A stretch of DNA of 64,000 bases from Chitinophaga sp. S165. GTDB taxonomy: Bacteria; Bacteroidota; Bacteroidia; Chitinophagales; Chitinophagaceae. How positions within the stretch are numbered: position 1 is the stretch's first letter; each line of letters starts with the position of its first letter. This document shows, piece by piece, positions 36,891 to 45,187 of this stretch. The position numbers and the translations under genes are program-made. Under the pieces are notes generated by a model. It had not been told where the DNA came from, did no database searches, and worked only from the letters and a program-made list of their open reading frames with translations. The DNA is taken from NCBI RefSeq assembly GCF_003182155.1, contig NZ_QGTG01000001.1:1980991-2044990 (forward strand), written 5' to 3'.

Positions 36891-39710
36891 ATGCGAAAAC
36901 ACTACTTATTATTGCTTATCGTCTGCGGCTTTGCACTCACCGCCTATGCACAAAAGATGGGTACCGTTAAAGGGACTGTTCTGGATACAATTACCGGCCA
37001 GCCAGTTGCATCTGCCACCATCACGCTCTTTAAAAAAGCAGATTCATCCCTGGTCAGTTTTACCATGACTGACACGAAAGGCTACTTTCAGCTGACCAGT
37101 ATTCCCAATGGGAGCTACCGGCTGCTCATCACTCATGTGAAGTATCATAATACCGCCCGGCCGGTTGTTATTAGTGCCGGTAGTTCTGACATTCGCCTTC
37201 CTGACGTCGTACTTTATGACTTGAGCAGAACCCTGGAAGAAGTAGTGGTGAATGCAGAATCACCTCCCGTTACACTCCTGGGCGATACCATCCAGTATAA
37301 TGCAGGATCTTTCAGAACACAAGCTAATGCGAGTGTGGAACAACTACTGAAAAAAATGCCTGGTATAGAGATCGATAAAGACGGAACAGTAAAAGCCCAG
37401 GGACAAAAGGTGAACCGGGTATTGGTGGACGGGAAAGAGTTCTTCGGTAACGATCCTAAACTGGCTACTAAAAACCTGCCTGCCGATGCTGTTGACAAAG
37501 TACAGGTATATGACCGCCTCAGTGATGCAGCTCAGTTAACCGGTTTTGACGATGGGAATAGTGAAAAGACCATCAACCTTAAACTTAAAGAGGATAAAAA
37601 GAAAGGCATGTTTGGGAAAGCTACTGCGGGTGCAGGAACAAGCGACAGATACGAAGGACGTTTTAATGTCAACTCATTCAAAGGCGCCAGGCAGCTTTCT
37701 GCTCTCGGCCTGGCCAATAACACTAATGCCGAAGGCTTTTCTTTTATGGACCTGATGAATTTCAGCGGTGAATTGAACCGCATGAATCAAAGCGGCAGCG
37801 GGAATGCCAGTTTTACCCTCAACGCCGACAATCCTATGAGCGCCTTAACAGGAAGTGGCAATAATAACGGCATCAAAACCATATGGGGTGGTGGTATCAA
37901 CTACAATAACATCATCGGTAAGAAAACCGACTTCACGAGCAACTACTTTTATAACCGTTATAATCCTTACCAGGAAAGTTCCCTGCAACGCCAGTATTTC
38001 CTGCCTGATTCTTCCTACTTCTATAATCAACGGTCCACCACCGATAACCTGAATAATAGTCACCGGCTGAACCTGGGAGCGGATATTGCCATTGACTCTT
38101 TCCATTCCCTTAAACTATCATCTTCTATCGGTTACCAGGAAATACGTAATAAAAGTCATAGCGACTACGAGACGCTAACTGAAGACAGACAGTTAGCTAA
38201 CCAGGGCTTCAGTAATAACTACTCCAGCGGACATGGTACTAACTTTCGCAATGACCTGTTATTCCGGAAGAAATTCCATCTTAAGGGCAGAACGCTCTCT
38301 CTAGGTTTACAAACCAGTCTTAACAACAGTGAAAATAACGGCAGCCTGCTCTCAGCGAACCAATTCTATAACAGGAACGGTTCTCAACCGGCCTACGACT
38401 CCATCAATCAGATCAATTCCATTCAGGGCGATCTTAAAAGCTATACTCTCCGCGCAGTTTACACGGAACCGCTGTTCAGGCATTCACTACTGGAATTAAG
38501 CCTGGGACGAAGTAATACCAGTAGCTCTTCAGATAAAATAACCTACGACTATAACCAGCAATCCAGCAAGTTTGATCAACTTAACGAAGCCCTGACCAAT
38601 AACTTCGAAAACACTTACGGTTATACCAATGCCGGACTCCGCCTGCGTACGAAGCAAAAGAAATACAGTCTTGCCGCCGGCATCAACTGGCAGTATGCCA
38701 CATTAGAAGGGAGTATCATTGCGGGCACAAAAGATTCTGTTATCCGTAAAACGTTCACCAACCTGTTGCCATCTCTCCGGTTTAAATATGATTTCACTCG
38801 TCACCGGCACCTGAATATCAACTATACAGGTATTACCAACCAACCCAGTGTATCGCAATTACAGCCGGTTCCCGATATCACGGACCCGCTTAATATACGG
38901 GAGGGCAACCCTTATCTGAAACAGGAATATACACATGCCGTACAGCTAAGCTATGTGTCTGTCGACCCATTCAGGAACAAGAACCTGTTTGCCTTCTTTA
39001 ACCTGCAGGAAACGCAGAACAAGATCGTTGATGCACATGTGGTAGATACATCCGGCGTTAAACACACGATGCCTGTAAACGTCAACGGTGTGTACAATAT
39101 GACAGGAAATATCAACTGGGGCCTGCCGGTACGGGCATTAAAAGGTACGGTCAATTTCAATGGCAACATGGGGTATAGCAAAACAGAACAGTTTATCAAC
39201 ATTGTATCCAACACCATCCATACGTTTACACTGGGGCCTTCTGCAAGGTTATTTCTAACCCCTACCGATAAACTTGACCTTTCACTGCGTGCAGGATTTA
39301 ATTACTATAACACTACCTATTCCCTGCAATCAGCGCTTAATACCAGTTACTTTTCCCAGCAATATGAAGGAGAGTTCAACTGGCAGCTACCGGCCGATTT
39401 CCTGCTTAGCACCAGTTTTACCTATACCGTTAACAGTCAGCGTGCAGATGGTTATAATACAAGTGTTCCTTTATGGAATGCGGCTTTCAGCCGCCAGTTC
39501 CTACGGTATAAACGGGGCGAACTAAAGCTGAGTGTATCCGACATACTGAACAGGAATGTTGGTATTAGCCGCAGCAGCAATCAGAGTTATATAGAAGATA
39601 GCCGGGTAAAGAATCTTCAGCGCTTCTTCCTCTTAAGTTTTACTTATAGCCTGAACAAAAGTGGTTTGAGCAGAGCACGACCTGACGGGATCAATATAAT
39701 AAGACGTTAG
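36891..39710 (+). CDS. TonB-dependent-receptor-like outer-membrane barrel protein
   Basis: The start at 36891 (MRKHYLLLLIVCGFALTAYA) gives a signal peptide; the frame is open 34 codons upstream. A carboxypeptidase-regulatory-like domain (residues about 20-105) is followed by a plug-like domain (PVTLLGDTIQYNAGSFRTQANASVEQLLKKMPGIEIDKDGTVKAQ...) and a large barrel rich in aromatic/Asn strands. There is no SusD partner beside it, so this is the single-protein type, not SusC. A GLPGLI gene lies convergent downstream, a common association for this receptor type. Ligand unknown. Confidence 0.85.
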   Translation: MRKHYLLLLIVCGFALTAYAQKMGTVKGTVLDTITGQPVASATITLFKKADSSLVSFTMTDTKGYFQLTSIPNGSYRLLITHVKYHNTARPVVISAGSSDIRLPDVVLYDLSRTLEEVVVNAESPPVTLLGDTIQYNAGSFRTQANASVEQLLKKMPGIEIDKDGTVKAQGQKVNRVLVDGKEFFGNDPKLATKNLPADAVDKVQVYDRLSDAAQLTGFDDGNSEKTINLKLKEDKKKGMFGKATAGAGTSDRYEGRFNVNSFKGARQLSALGLANNTNAEGFSFMDLMNFSGELNRMNQSGSGNASFTLNADNPMSALTGSGNNNGIKTIWGGGINYNNIIGKKTDFTSNYFYNRYNPYQESSLQRQYFLPDSSYFYNQRSTTDNLNNSHRLNLGADIAIDSFHSLKLSSSIGYQEIRNKSHSDYETLTEDRQLANQGFSNNYSSGHGTNFRNDLLFRKKFHLKGRTLSLGLQTSLNNSENNGSLLSANQFYNRNGSQPAYDSINQINSIQGDLKSYTLRAVYTEPLFRHSLLELSLGRSNTSSSSDKITYDYNQQSSKFDQLNEALTNNFENTYGYTNAGLRLRTKQKKYSLAAGINWQYATLEGSIIAGTKDSVIRKTFTNLLPSLRFKYDFTRHRHLNINYTGITNQPSVSQLQPVPDITDPLNIREGNPYLKQEYTHAVQLSYVSVDPFRNKNLFAFFNLQETQNKIVDAHVVDTSGVKHTMPVNVNGVYNMTGNINWGLPVRALKGTVNFNGNMGYSKTEQFINIVSNTIHTFTLGPSARLFLTPTDKLDLSLRAGFNYYNTTYSLQSALNTSYFSQQYEGEFNWQLPADFLLSTSFTYTVNSQRADGYNTSVPLWNAAFSRQFLRYKRGELKLSVSDILNRNVGISRSSNQSYIEDSRVKNLQRFFLLSFTYSLNKSGLSRARPDGINIIRR

Positions 39711-39733
39711 AAGATCCGTTCAACATAAAACAA

Positions 39734-39764
39734 AACGGCTCCGGAATAAGTATCCGGAGCCGTT
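39734..39764. terminator. Intrinsic terminator between converging receptor and GLPGLI genes
   Basis: AACGGCTCCGGA (39734-39745) pairs with TCCGGAGCCGTT (39753-39764). The minus-strand side is followed by TTTTGTTTTATG, so it favours the GLPGLI gene. The plus side has a weaker T-containing tail. Confidence 0.85.
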
Positions 39765-39781
39765 ACTATTTTCAGCATATT

Positions 39782-40582
39782 TTACTGGCCGATACGGATC
39801 ACTCTTCCTCCTCCGTTCCGCTGCATTTCCGCCATTATCTTATCACGCTCTTTGTTAAACTCTTCAATGGTCACTCTTTTACCTTTAGATGGCGCTTTTA
39901 CAACAGACACCTCCACATCTCCGGATATCTCTGTAGCCTTATAGACTGTACGGCCGTTATTGACATCTATACCAAGTATAAGTCCCGGTAACTGACCCTG
40001 GTATTCAGGACCTGCAGATACCGGAATAGCCAGCGTAAACCAGGCAATAATATTCGAAGTATCCGCTTGCTGCTCCGTTTTCATTTCGCCGTTCTCCATG
40101 GTCGTTACAGACCGTTTACCGATCACCTGCGTGATTGCCTGCTGGCAGGGGTAATTAAGAATGGTAGTGGTTTGTCCCGTTAATTTCCAGTTCAGCTTGC
40201 GCACGCTGTCTGCAATGATGTAATTCCTTGCGCCAAATTCACGTTGTTCCGTAATCTGACCGCTGGCCAGGTTAACGTATGTCACATCATCCGTACCGGC
40301 TGTGCTAATGCGGATGTGCATCCCCCCTCCTTCTTCCTGGAATTCGTCGGGAGTAGTCTCTTCTACCGCCTGGCGCAGGCATTGGTCGGCAGTAAATAAG
40401 ACTTCCAGTTTACTGGTATGTGTACGGGGAAGTAGCTGCTCGGCCTCCGGTCCAGGTCCCATTCCCCTCATCCGCATCTGCATTTGTACAGTACGCTCAT
40501 AACGCACCGTCCCCTGTTTCTGCTGGCCGTTTACAGTAAGTACTGCCAGTCCCATGCAAAATGTAAAAAATAGTCTTTTCAT
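39782..40582 (-). CDS. GLPGLI-family protein
   Basis: Signal peptide MKRLFFTFCMGLAVLTVNG. The family motif appears as QLPGLILGID (about residues 205-215), a form of the GLPGLI signature (TIGR01200). The preceding part has the usual Y-P-C-Q-Q-A (Cys in NYPCQQ) and IIAWFT motifs. GLPGLI proteins are Bacteroidota-specific, periplasmic or surface, and often adjacent to TonB-dependent receptors; their role is unknown. It is divergent from the HisKA kinase gene, sharing the control region with the GTTAA repeats. Confidence 0.88.
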   Translation of the reverse strand: MKRLFFTFCMGLAVLTVNGQQKQGTVRYERTVQMQMRMRGMGPGPEAEQLLPRTHTSKLEVLFTADQCLRQAVEETTPDEFQEEGGGMHIRISTAGTDDVTYVNLASGQITEQREFGARNYIIADSVRKLNWKLTGQTTTILNYPCQQAITQVIGKRSVTTMENGEMKTEQQADTSNIIAWFTLAIPVSAGPEYQGQLPGLILGIDVNNGRTVYKATEISGDVEVSVVKAPSKGKRVTIEEFNKERDKIMAEMQRNGGGRVIRIGQ

Positions 40583-40629
40583 CTGTATACTTTTAAGGCA
40601 ATAAAGCTATTCAGATCTGCCCTGAACAC

Positions 40630-40703
40630 AGGTTAACATGACTTGATTTAATGTTAATTTAGGTTAATGTTCTTAGGCAGGGAAAAAGGAATTGATACAT
40701 TTG
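40630..40703 (+). promoter_or_regulatory. Phased GTTAA repeats and -7 box upstream of the kinase gene
   Basis: GTTAA occurs at 40632-40636, 40653-40657 and 40663-40667, spaced 21 and 10 bases, which puts them on one face of the helix. A TACATTTG box (40696-40703) follows, matching TAnnTTTG, with no good -33 box. This is what an activator-dependent promoter would look like. The likely binder is the OmpR-type regulator encoded downstream. The divergent GLPGLI gene could share the site. Confidence 0.45.
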
Positions 40704-40745
40704 CACCATAGCTATTACTAAACAACGTATCCAAGATGTCCATTC

Positions 40746-42236
40746 ATGCGATATAAGCTCTCCATACCGGTCACCATTTTCCTGATTGCGCTAACGATCA
40801 TCCTGATCACTGTGTTCCAGGTATACTGGCTAAATAAGAATTTCCGGGAAGAAGAAAAACTGTTCACCACACATACCAATATACTTTTCCGGGAGACTAT
40901 CTTCCGATTGCAGGCGGCTAAGTTAAAGCTTGATTCAACGCTGGACATCCGGGTACACGACCGTCAGGGCGTAATGCAGATCTCCAACGTCTTACACGAG
41001 CGGTTCAGGGATTCTTCCGGCACTACACAACAATCGAATCGAACGATGGTAGTTGCGATGAGGAAACCAGGCATTGAAGCACCACGTGGCCGGGACACAC
41101 TCAATATCCGGTTTCAAAGAGCACGTCCGACTGTCAGGGTCTTTAACTTCCTGACAGATGTAGATTCGCTTCGCGATTCCATTTCAATTAAAGAACTTAC
41201 CACTGCGTATAACAACGCGCTCAGGAAGGAAGAAATAAAGACGCCATTCGTCATTCATAATATTCCTGCAGATACTTTGCGTCCCGGGGGGCTTCCTGTA
41301 CCCGACGATCTTTATGGGAATGTGGTGACCATAGGTTTTACGAAACCTGTCAGTTACCAGGTGTTATTCCACAGCAATACCTGGTATCTGTTAAAACGCA
41401 TCAGTCAACCCATTCTCATTTCTGTCATATTGCTAGGTATCACTATCTTCTCTTTCCTGCTACTTTACAGGAACCTTAAACAACAGCGGAAACTGGCACA
41501 GTTGAAAAATGATTTCATCAGTAATATCACACACGAACTGAAAACACCTATTGCCACTGTGAGTGTGGCCATAGAAGCACTCCGGAGTTTCGATGTGCTG
41601 GAAGACAGGAAGACAACCAATGAATATCTTGAGATATCAGCCAGCGAAATGCAGCGATTAGGCTTGTTGGTAGATAAAGTGCTGAAACTGTCCATGTTTG
41701 AAAATAAGGAGATCACATTAAGCAAAGAGCAGTTCGACCTCAGAACATTGGCTAATAGCGTAATGGAGTCCATGAAACTTCAGTTTGAAAAACATCATGC
41801 ACACACTACACTCAAAACAACAGGAAATAATTTCATTATTACAGCAGATAAACTGCATATCACAAGTGTGTTGTATAACCTGCTGGACAATGCACTAAAA
41901 TACAGCATCAATGATCCGGACATCCTTGTCCATATCATCGATCACGGACAGTACCTGGAAATACGTGTAACAGACAATGGAATGGGCATTGCAAAAGAAT
42001 ATACAGGAAAGATATTCGAGAAGTTCTTCCGTATACCTGACGGCAACCGGCATAATATAAAAGGTTATGGTCTGGGCTTGAGTTATGTATCACATATTGT
42101 AGCAAAACACATGGGCTTCATAGAAGTAGAGAGTGAATTAAGTAAGGGCAGTACTTTCTCTGTAAAACTCCCCTTTGCAGAAGCACCGGTTATCTACTAT
42201 GATAAAAACCGTCAGGTTCACAGGGAAAAAATATGA
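40746..42236 (+). CDS. HisKA-type sensor histidine kinase
   Basis: Two membrane helices (VTIFLIALTIILITVFQVYWL, residues 9-29, and LISVILLGITIFSFLLLY, about 224-241) flank a periplasmic sensing domain of 190 residues. The HisKA domain has His263 (ITHELKTP), the N box is in LLDNALKYS, and the G boxes are DNGMGI and GYGLGL. The periplasmic part is Arg-rich and unassigned. It is followed by an OmpR-family regulator after four bases, forming an operon. The sensed signal cannot be inferred. Confidence 0.92.
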   Translation: MRYKLSIPVTIFLIALTIILITVFQVYWLNKNFREEEKLFTTHTNILFRETIFRLQAAKLKLDSTLDIRVHDRQGVMQISNVLHERFRDSSGTTQQSNRTMVVAMRKPGIEAPRGRDTLNIRFQRARPTVRVFNFLTDVDSLRDSISIKELTTAYNNALRKEEIKTPFVIHNIPADTLRPGGLPVPDDLYGNVVTIGFTKPVSYQVLFHSNTWYLLKRISQPILISVILLGITIFSFLLLYRNLKQQRKLAQLKNDFISNITHELKTPIATVSVAIEALRSFDVLEDRKTTNEYLEISASEMQRLGLLVDKVLKLSMFENKEITLSKEQFDLRTLANSVMESMKLQFEKHHAHTTLKTTGNNFIITADKLHITSVLYNLLDNALKYSINDPDILVHIIDHGQYLEIRVTDNGMGIAKEYTGKIFEKFFRIPDGNRHNIKGYGLGLSYVSHIVAKHMGFIEVESELSKGSTFSVKLPFAEAPVIYYDKNRQVHREKI

Positions 42237-42240
42237 CAAA

Positions 42241-42924
42241 ATGAAAACAAGGATCCTATACGTAGAAGATGAACCCTCCCTGGGTAAGATCGTAAAAGAA
42301 AGCCTGCAACGGCGGGGCTTCGAAGTCGTGATGGAAACCGACGGCGCTAATGTACTGTCAGTTTTCAGACAGGTAAACCCGACTGTATGTGTGCTCGATA
42401 TCATGCTGCCTAATAAAGACGGTTTTGAAGTAGCGGAAGAAATACGGGCGATAAACCCTGCTGTTCCCATCCTGTTCCTCACAGCCAAAACGCAAACGGA
42501 AGATCTCGTCAGAGGCTTTACGTTAGGAGGAAATGATTACATCCGTAAGCCCTTTAGTATGGAAGAACTGATCGTGCGTATTGACAATGTATTACGCAAA
42601 CCCGATCGTACAGTGACTGTCACACCCGATCATATCCCTCTTGGAAAACTCCGGTTCTATGCTAACCGGCAGATCCTGGCCAATGGCGGGGAAGAAAAAA
42701 AGCTATCTTACAAGGAAAGCGAATTACTAAAACTGCTCTATGAAAAACGAGACGGCATCATTGACAGGAAAGACATCCTCGACTTGCTATGGGGGCACGA
42801 CTCATTCTTTAACAGCCGTAATTTAGACGTATACATCACCCGGTTGCGCGTACATCTGAAAGATGATGAAAACCTTCAGATACTCACAATAAAAGGCGTA
42901 GGGTACCGGTTTGTGTTAGCCTGA
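42241..42924 (+). CDS. OmpR-family response regulator
   Basis: The start at 42241 (MKTRILYVEDEP) is used; the longer frame overlaps the kinase gene. The receiver has acidic pocket E9-D10, Asp53 (VLDIMLP), Thr in FLTAKT and Lys in IRKPFS. The C-terminal winged helix (LSYKESELLKLLYEKRDGII... NLDVYITRLRVHLK) is the OmpR/PhoB type. It is the cognate regulator of the kinase, and probable binder of the GTTAA repeats at 40630. Two lipoprotein genes follow after a promoter, possibly regulated targets. Confidence 0.93.
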   Translation: MKTRILYVEDEPSLGKIVKESLQRRGFEVVMETDGANVLSVFRQVNPTVCVLDIMLPNKDGFEVAEEIRAINPAVPILFLTAKTQTEDLVRGFTLGGNDYIRKPFSMEELIVRIDNVLRKPDRTVTVTPDHIPLGKLRFYANRQILANGGEEKKLSYKESELLKLLYEKRDGIIDRKDILDLLWGHDSFFNSRNLDVYITRLRVHLKDDENLQILTIKGVGYRFVLA

Positions 42925-43009
42925 AAAAAGGCGACGCTATTCCTCTGGCCTCCTTCCCATCTAATGAAAAATAAACGTTGTAACACAATAAACCACCCAC
43001 GGGTATTTT

Positions 43010-43041
43010 TTTGGTGATATCCAAAATCCTGTTTAGATTTA
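43010..43041 (+). promoter_or_regulatory. Candidate promoter of the tandem lipoprotein genes
   Basis: TTTG at 43010-43013 is followed after 20 bases by TAGATTTA (43034-43041), one mismatch from TAnnTTTG. It is about 35 bases before the ATG at 43076. Confidence 0.45.
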
Positions 43042-43075
43042 TGCCGATAATGTTTTAACCCTTAACCCTGTACAA

Positions 43076-44068
43076 ATGAAATGTAACCCTTTACTGGTTA
43101 TTTGTTGCCTTGCAACAATGATCATCTCGTACTCCTGCAATAAAGCAGCCCCAGGTGACACACCTGTTCTCCCAAAACCAGATGCAAAAGAGAAAAGGAC
43201 AATTAATATTGCCCTGGGAGGAGACATTAAAACAAGTGAATCCGTACTGCCTGGCGGCAGACGATTGCACAATTACGTACTTGCCCGTACGCTCAGAGAC
43301 AGCACCATCTATGCAATAGACGTCCGTACAAACGGTGGACAGCCCTACGCAGCCGGATTATTTAACAGCCCGGAGAATATCAGTATCGAACTGCCGACAC
43401 AGAATACCTTTAACATCAAAGCTGCTGCTTTCCGCAGAGGTACTGGCCTGGGCGTATGGTATACCTGGTGGAATGGCGGACAATTCTTTCCCGGTACGTT
43501 TAACAGGAATCTGGATAACACGATCAGCTACGACGCAAGCGACTGGGACTTCCTCCAGAACCTTTCCAACATTCCGCTTTTCCTGGAAGACACAATTCAA
43601 CCTACTTACGCCTTTTTTCCTGAGGTGGATGGCTACGCCAATCAGACAGCTGTTTTTGTTGATTCATCCAAGCAAGTAACACTCCCGTTGAAAAGAATTG
43701 CATTCGGTATCAGATTCAAGGCTACCAATTTCACGGGAGGCAGGCTGATCGTAGCATATCAAAATTCAATGCAGACAAAGGCTTTTACTCCTGAAGACAT
43801 TGACAACAGCCTGCGTATCTACACTGCTGACGAATTCCTTGTGCGGGATGATATTACGTATTTTGAACGTATCCTTTTTGTACTCAGATGGGAAAGACCA
43901 GATGGTACCGTGATGAACCTCGGAGAAAAAGAGATCTATCCTCCGCGGAGAAATCACATGATAACAGTGAATGTGTCAATGCCAACATCGATCAACACGG
44001 TCAACAACGGCCTGAATATCACGTTTACTGATACTGATTGGACCACCAACGAAACCATCAATTTATAA
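43076..44068 (+). CDS. Surface lipoprotein, first of a tandem paralogous pair
   Basis: A lipoprotein signal (MKCNPLLVICCLATMIISYSCN, Cys21). The 330-residue mature part is beta-rich, with patterns resembling fimbrillin or Mfa-like proteins. It shares I-A-L-G-G-D-I, D-S-T-I-Y-A-I-D-V-R, Q-P-Y-A-A-G-L-F-N, L-P-L-K-R-I-A-F-G-I-R-F and a P-P-R-R-N-H C-terminal element with the next gene. No catalytic motif. It may be a surface or pilus-related protein, or a sensor partner of the adjacent two-component system. Family assignment is uncertain. Confidence 0.6.
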   Translation: MKCNPLLVICCLATMIISYSCNKAAPGDTPVLPKPDAKEKRTINIALGGDIKTSESVLPGGRRLHNYVLARTLRDSTIYAIDVRTNGGQPYAAGLFNSPENISIELPTQNTFNIKAAAFRRGTGLGVWYTWWNGGQFFPGTFNRNLDNTISYDASDWDFLQNLSNIPLFLEDTIQPTYAFFPEVDGYANQTAVFVDSSKQVTLPLKRIAFGIRFKATNFTGGRLIVAYQNSMQTKAFTPEDIDNSLRIYTADEFLVRDDITYFERILFVLRWERPDGTVMNLGEKEIYPPRRNHMITVNVSMPTSINTVNNGLNITFTDTDWTTNETINL

Positions 44069-44085
44069 CAGGAATACTTATCCCC

Positions 44086-45111
44086 ATGAAACTGAGAAAC
44101 AAATCTTTTATACTTATATGTGCCCTGGCACTCAGTGCATTCTATTCCTGTAAAAAATCACAGGATACGGTTGCCCCTCCTCCAGCACCTCCATCATCGT
44201 CCGGAGAGACAGTGAAACTGACGATACGTATGGGTGGCGATATTAACGTCATAGAAACTCCTATGGGCCGCAGAAAAGCAGGTAATGACAATGCAGCGAA
44301 AACCCCGTATGACAGCACCATTTACGGTGTGGACGTACGCAATGGCGTTACACCATATGCGCAGGGAGTGTTTAACAGGCAAGGTACAATTATACTGGAG
44401 GTCCCTAAAAACTCCACACATACGATCAACGTCGCAGCCATTAAAAGAGGTACGAGTGAAGGCCTGTTCTTTGGAGGGATATCCGGCGGCTTCCTTTACT
44501 ATTTCAAACCTTTTAACAGAAGGATCCTGAACGAAATAGAGTATGCCGATAAGGCTTATGCCTCCCCTTGGACACTGGACCCATCCTTCATGTCAGCCAT
44601 GTCTTTCATGACTGTGCTTGTTGATCTTTTTACCGGTGCACAGGAAGAATATTACTACTCAGAACTGGATAGTTATTTTGGCTCTACCACTTTAACAGTA
44701 GGCGATACCGCAGTTACTGTAGACATCCCCTTAAAGCGGATCAGTTTTGGTGTACAGTACCAGTTCAACAACTTCACTGAAGGTGCGTTGCTCGCAGAAT
44801 ACGGCGGACTGATGAAACCACAGTATTTCTACCCCTGGAATACATCAAACACCATGCATATTCAAACAGCTGATGCGTTCAGATTTGCTGACGACCTGAG
44901 TGGTGAACCGATACCTCTTACATTAAAGTGGTTGAAACCAGATGGCGAAGTAGTTCCGCTGGGCGCAATACCTTTTGCACCAAAAAGGAACTCGCTGACC
45001 ACAATTACGGCTACGGTCCCATCACTTCCACCATCAACCCCAGCAACTGTGAAACCACTGATAGAAATATCTGACACTACCTTCATTGGTAATGAAGACG
45101 TTTATTTCTAA
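44086..45111 (+). CDS. Surface lipoprotein, second of a tandem paralogous pair
   Basis: The start at 44086 (MKLRNKSFILICALALSAFYSCKK) yields a lipoprotein signal (Cys22). It is 17 bases beyond the stop of its paralogue. The proline- and serine-rich linker (VAPPPAPPSSSG) precedes the shared domain, with R-M-G-G-D-I-N, D-S-T-I-Y-G-V-D-V-R, P-Y-A-Q-G-V-F-N, I-P-L-K-R-I-S-F-G-V-Q-Y and A-P-K-R-N-S. It has an internal segment rich in aromatic residues (YYFKPFNRR). Both genes are likely one operon ending at the 26-bp-stem terminator. The divergence of the pair suggests specialisation. Confidence 0.6.
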   Translation: MKLRNKSFILICALALSAFYSCKKSQDTVAPPPAPPSSSGETVKLTIRMGGDINVIETPMGRRKAGNDNAAKTPYDSTIYGVDVRNGVTPYAQGVFNRQGTIILEVPKNSTHTINVAAIKRGTSEGLFFGGISGGFLYYFKPFNRRILNEIEYADKAYASPWTLDPSFMSAMSFMTVLVDLFTGAQEEYYYSELDSYFGSTTLTVGDTAVTVDIPLKRISFGVQYQFNNFTEGALLAEYGGLMKPQYFYPWNTSNTMHIQTADAFRFADDLSGEPIPLTLKWLKPDGEVVPLGAIPFAPKRNSLTTITATVPSLPPSTPATVKPLIEISDTTFIGNEDVYF

Positions 45112-45123
45112 GGTCCGGCAGAC

Positions 45124-45180
45124 CGGTATATAAAAAGCGAAAGTCTCGTTATTGACGAGACTTTCGCTTTTTATATACCG
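45124..45180. terminator. Long bidirectional intrinsic terminator (26-bp perfect stem)
   Basis: The arm at 45124-45149 is exactly complementary to 45155-45180, with a five-base loop (TATTG). The stem contains a central run of A/T (TAAAAAGCGAAAG) that gives T runs in both directions. It separates the converging lipoprotein pair and the end of the polysaccharide-utilisation operon. Confidence 0.9.
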
Positions 45181-45187
45181 CCGTATA

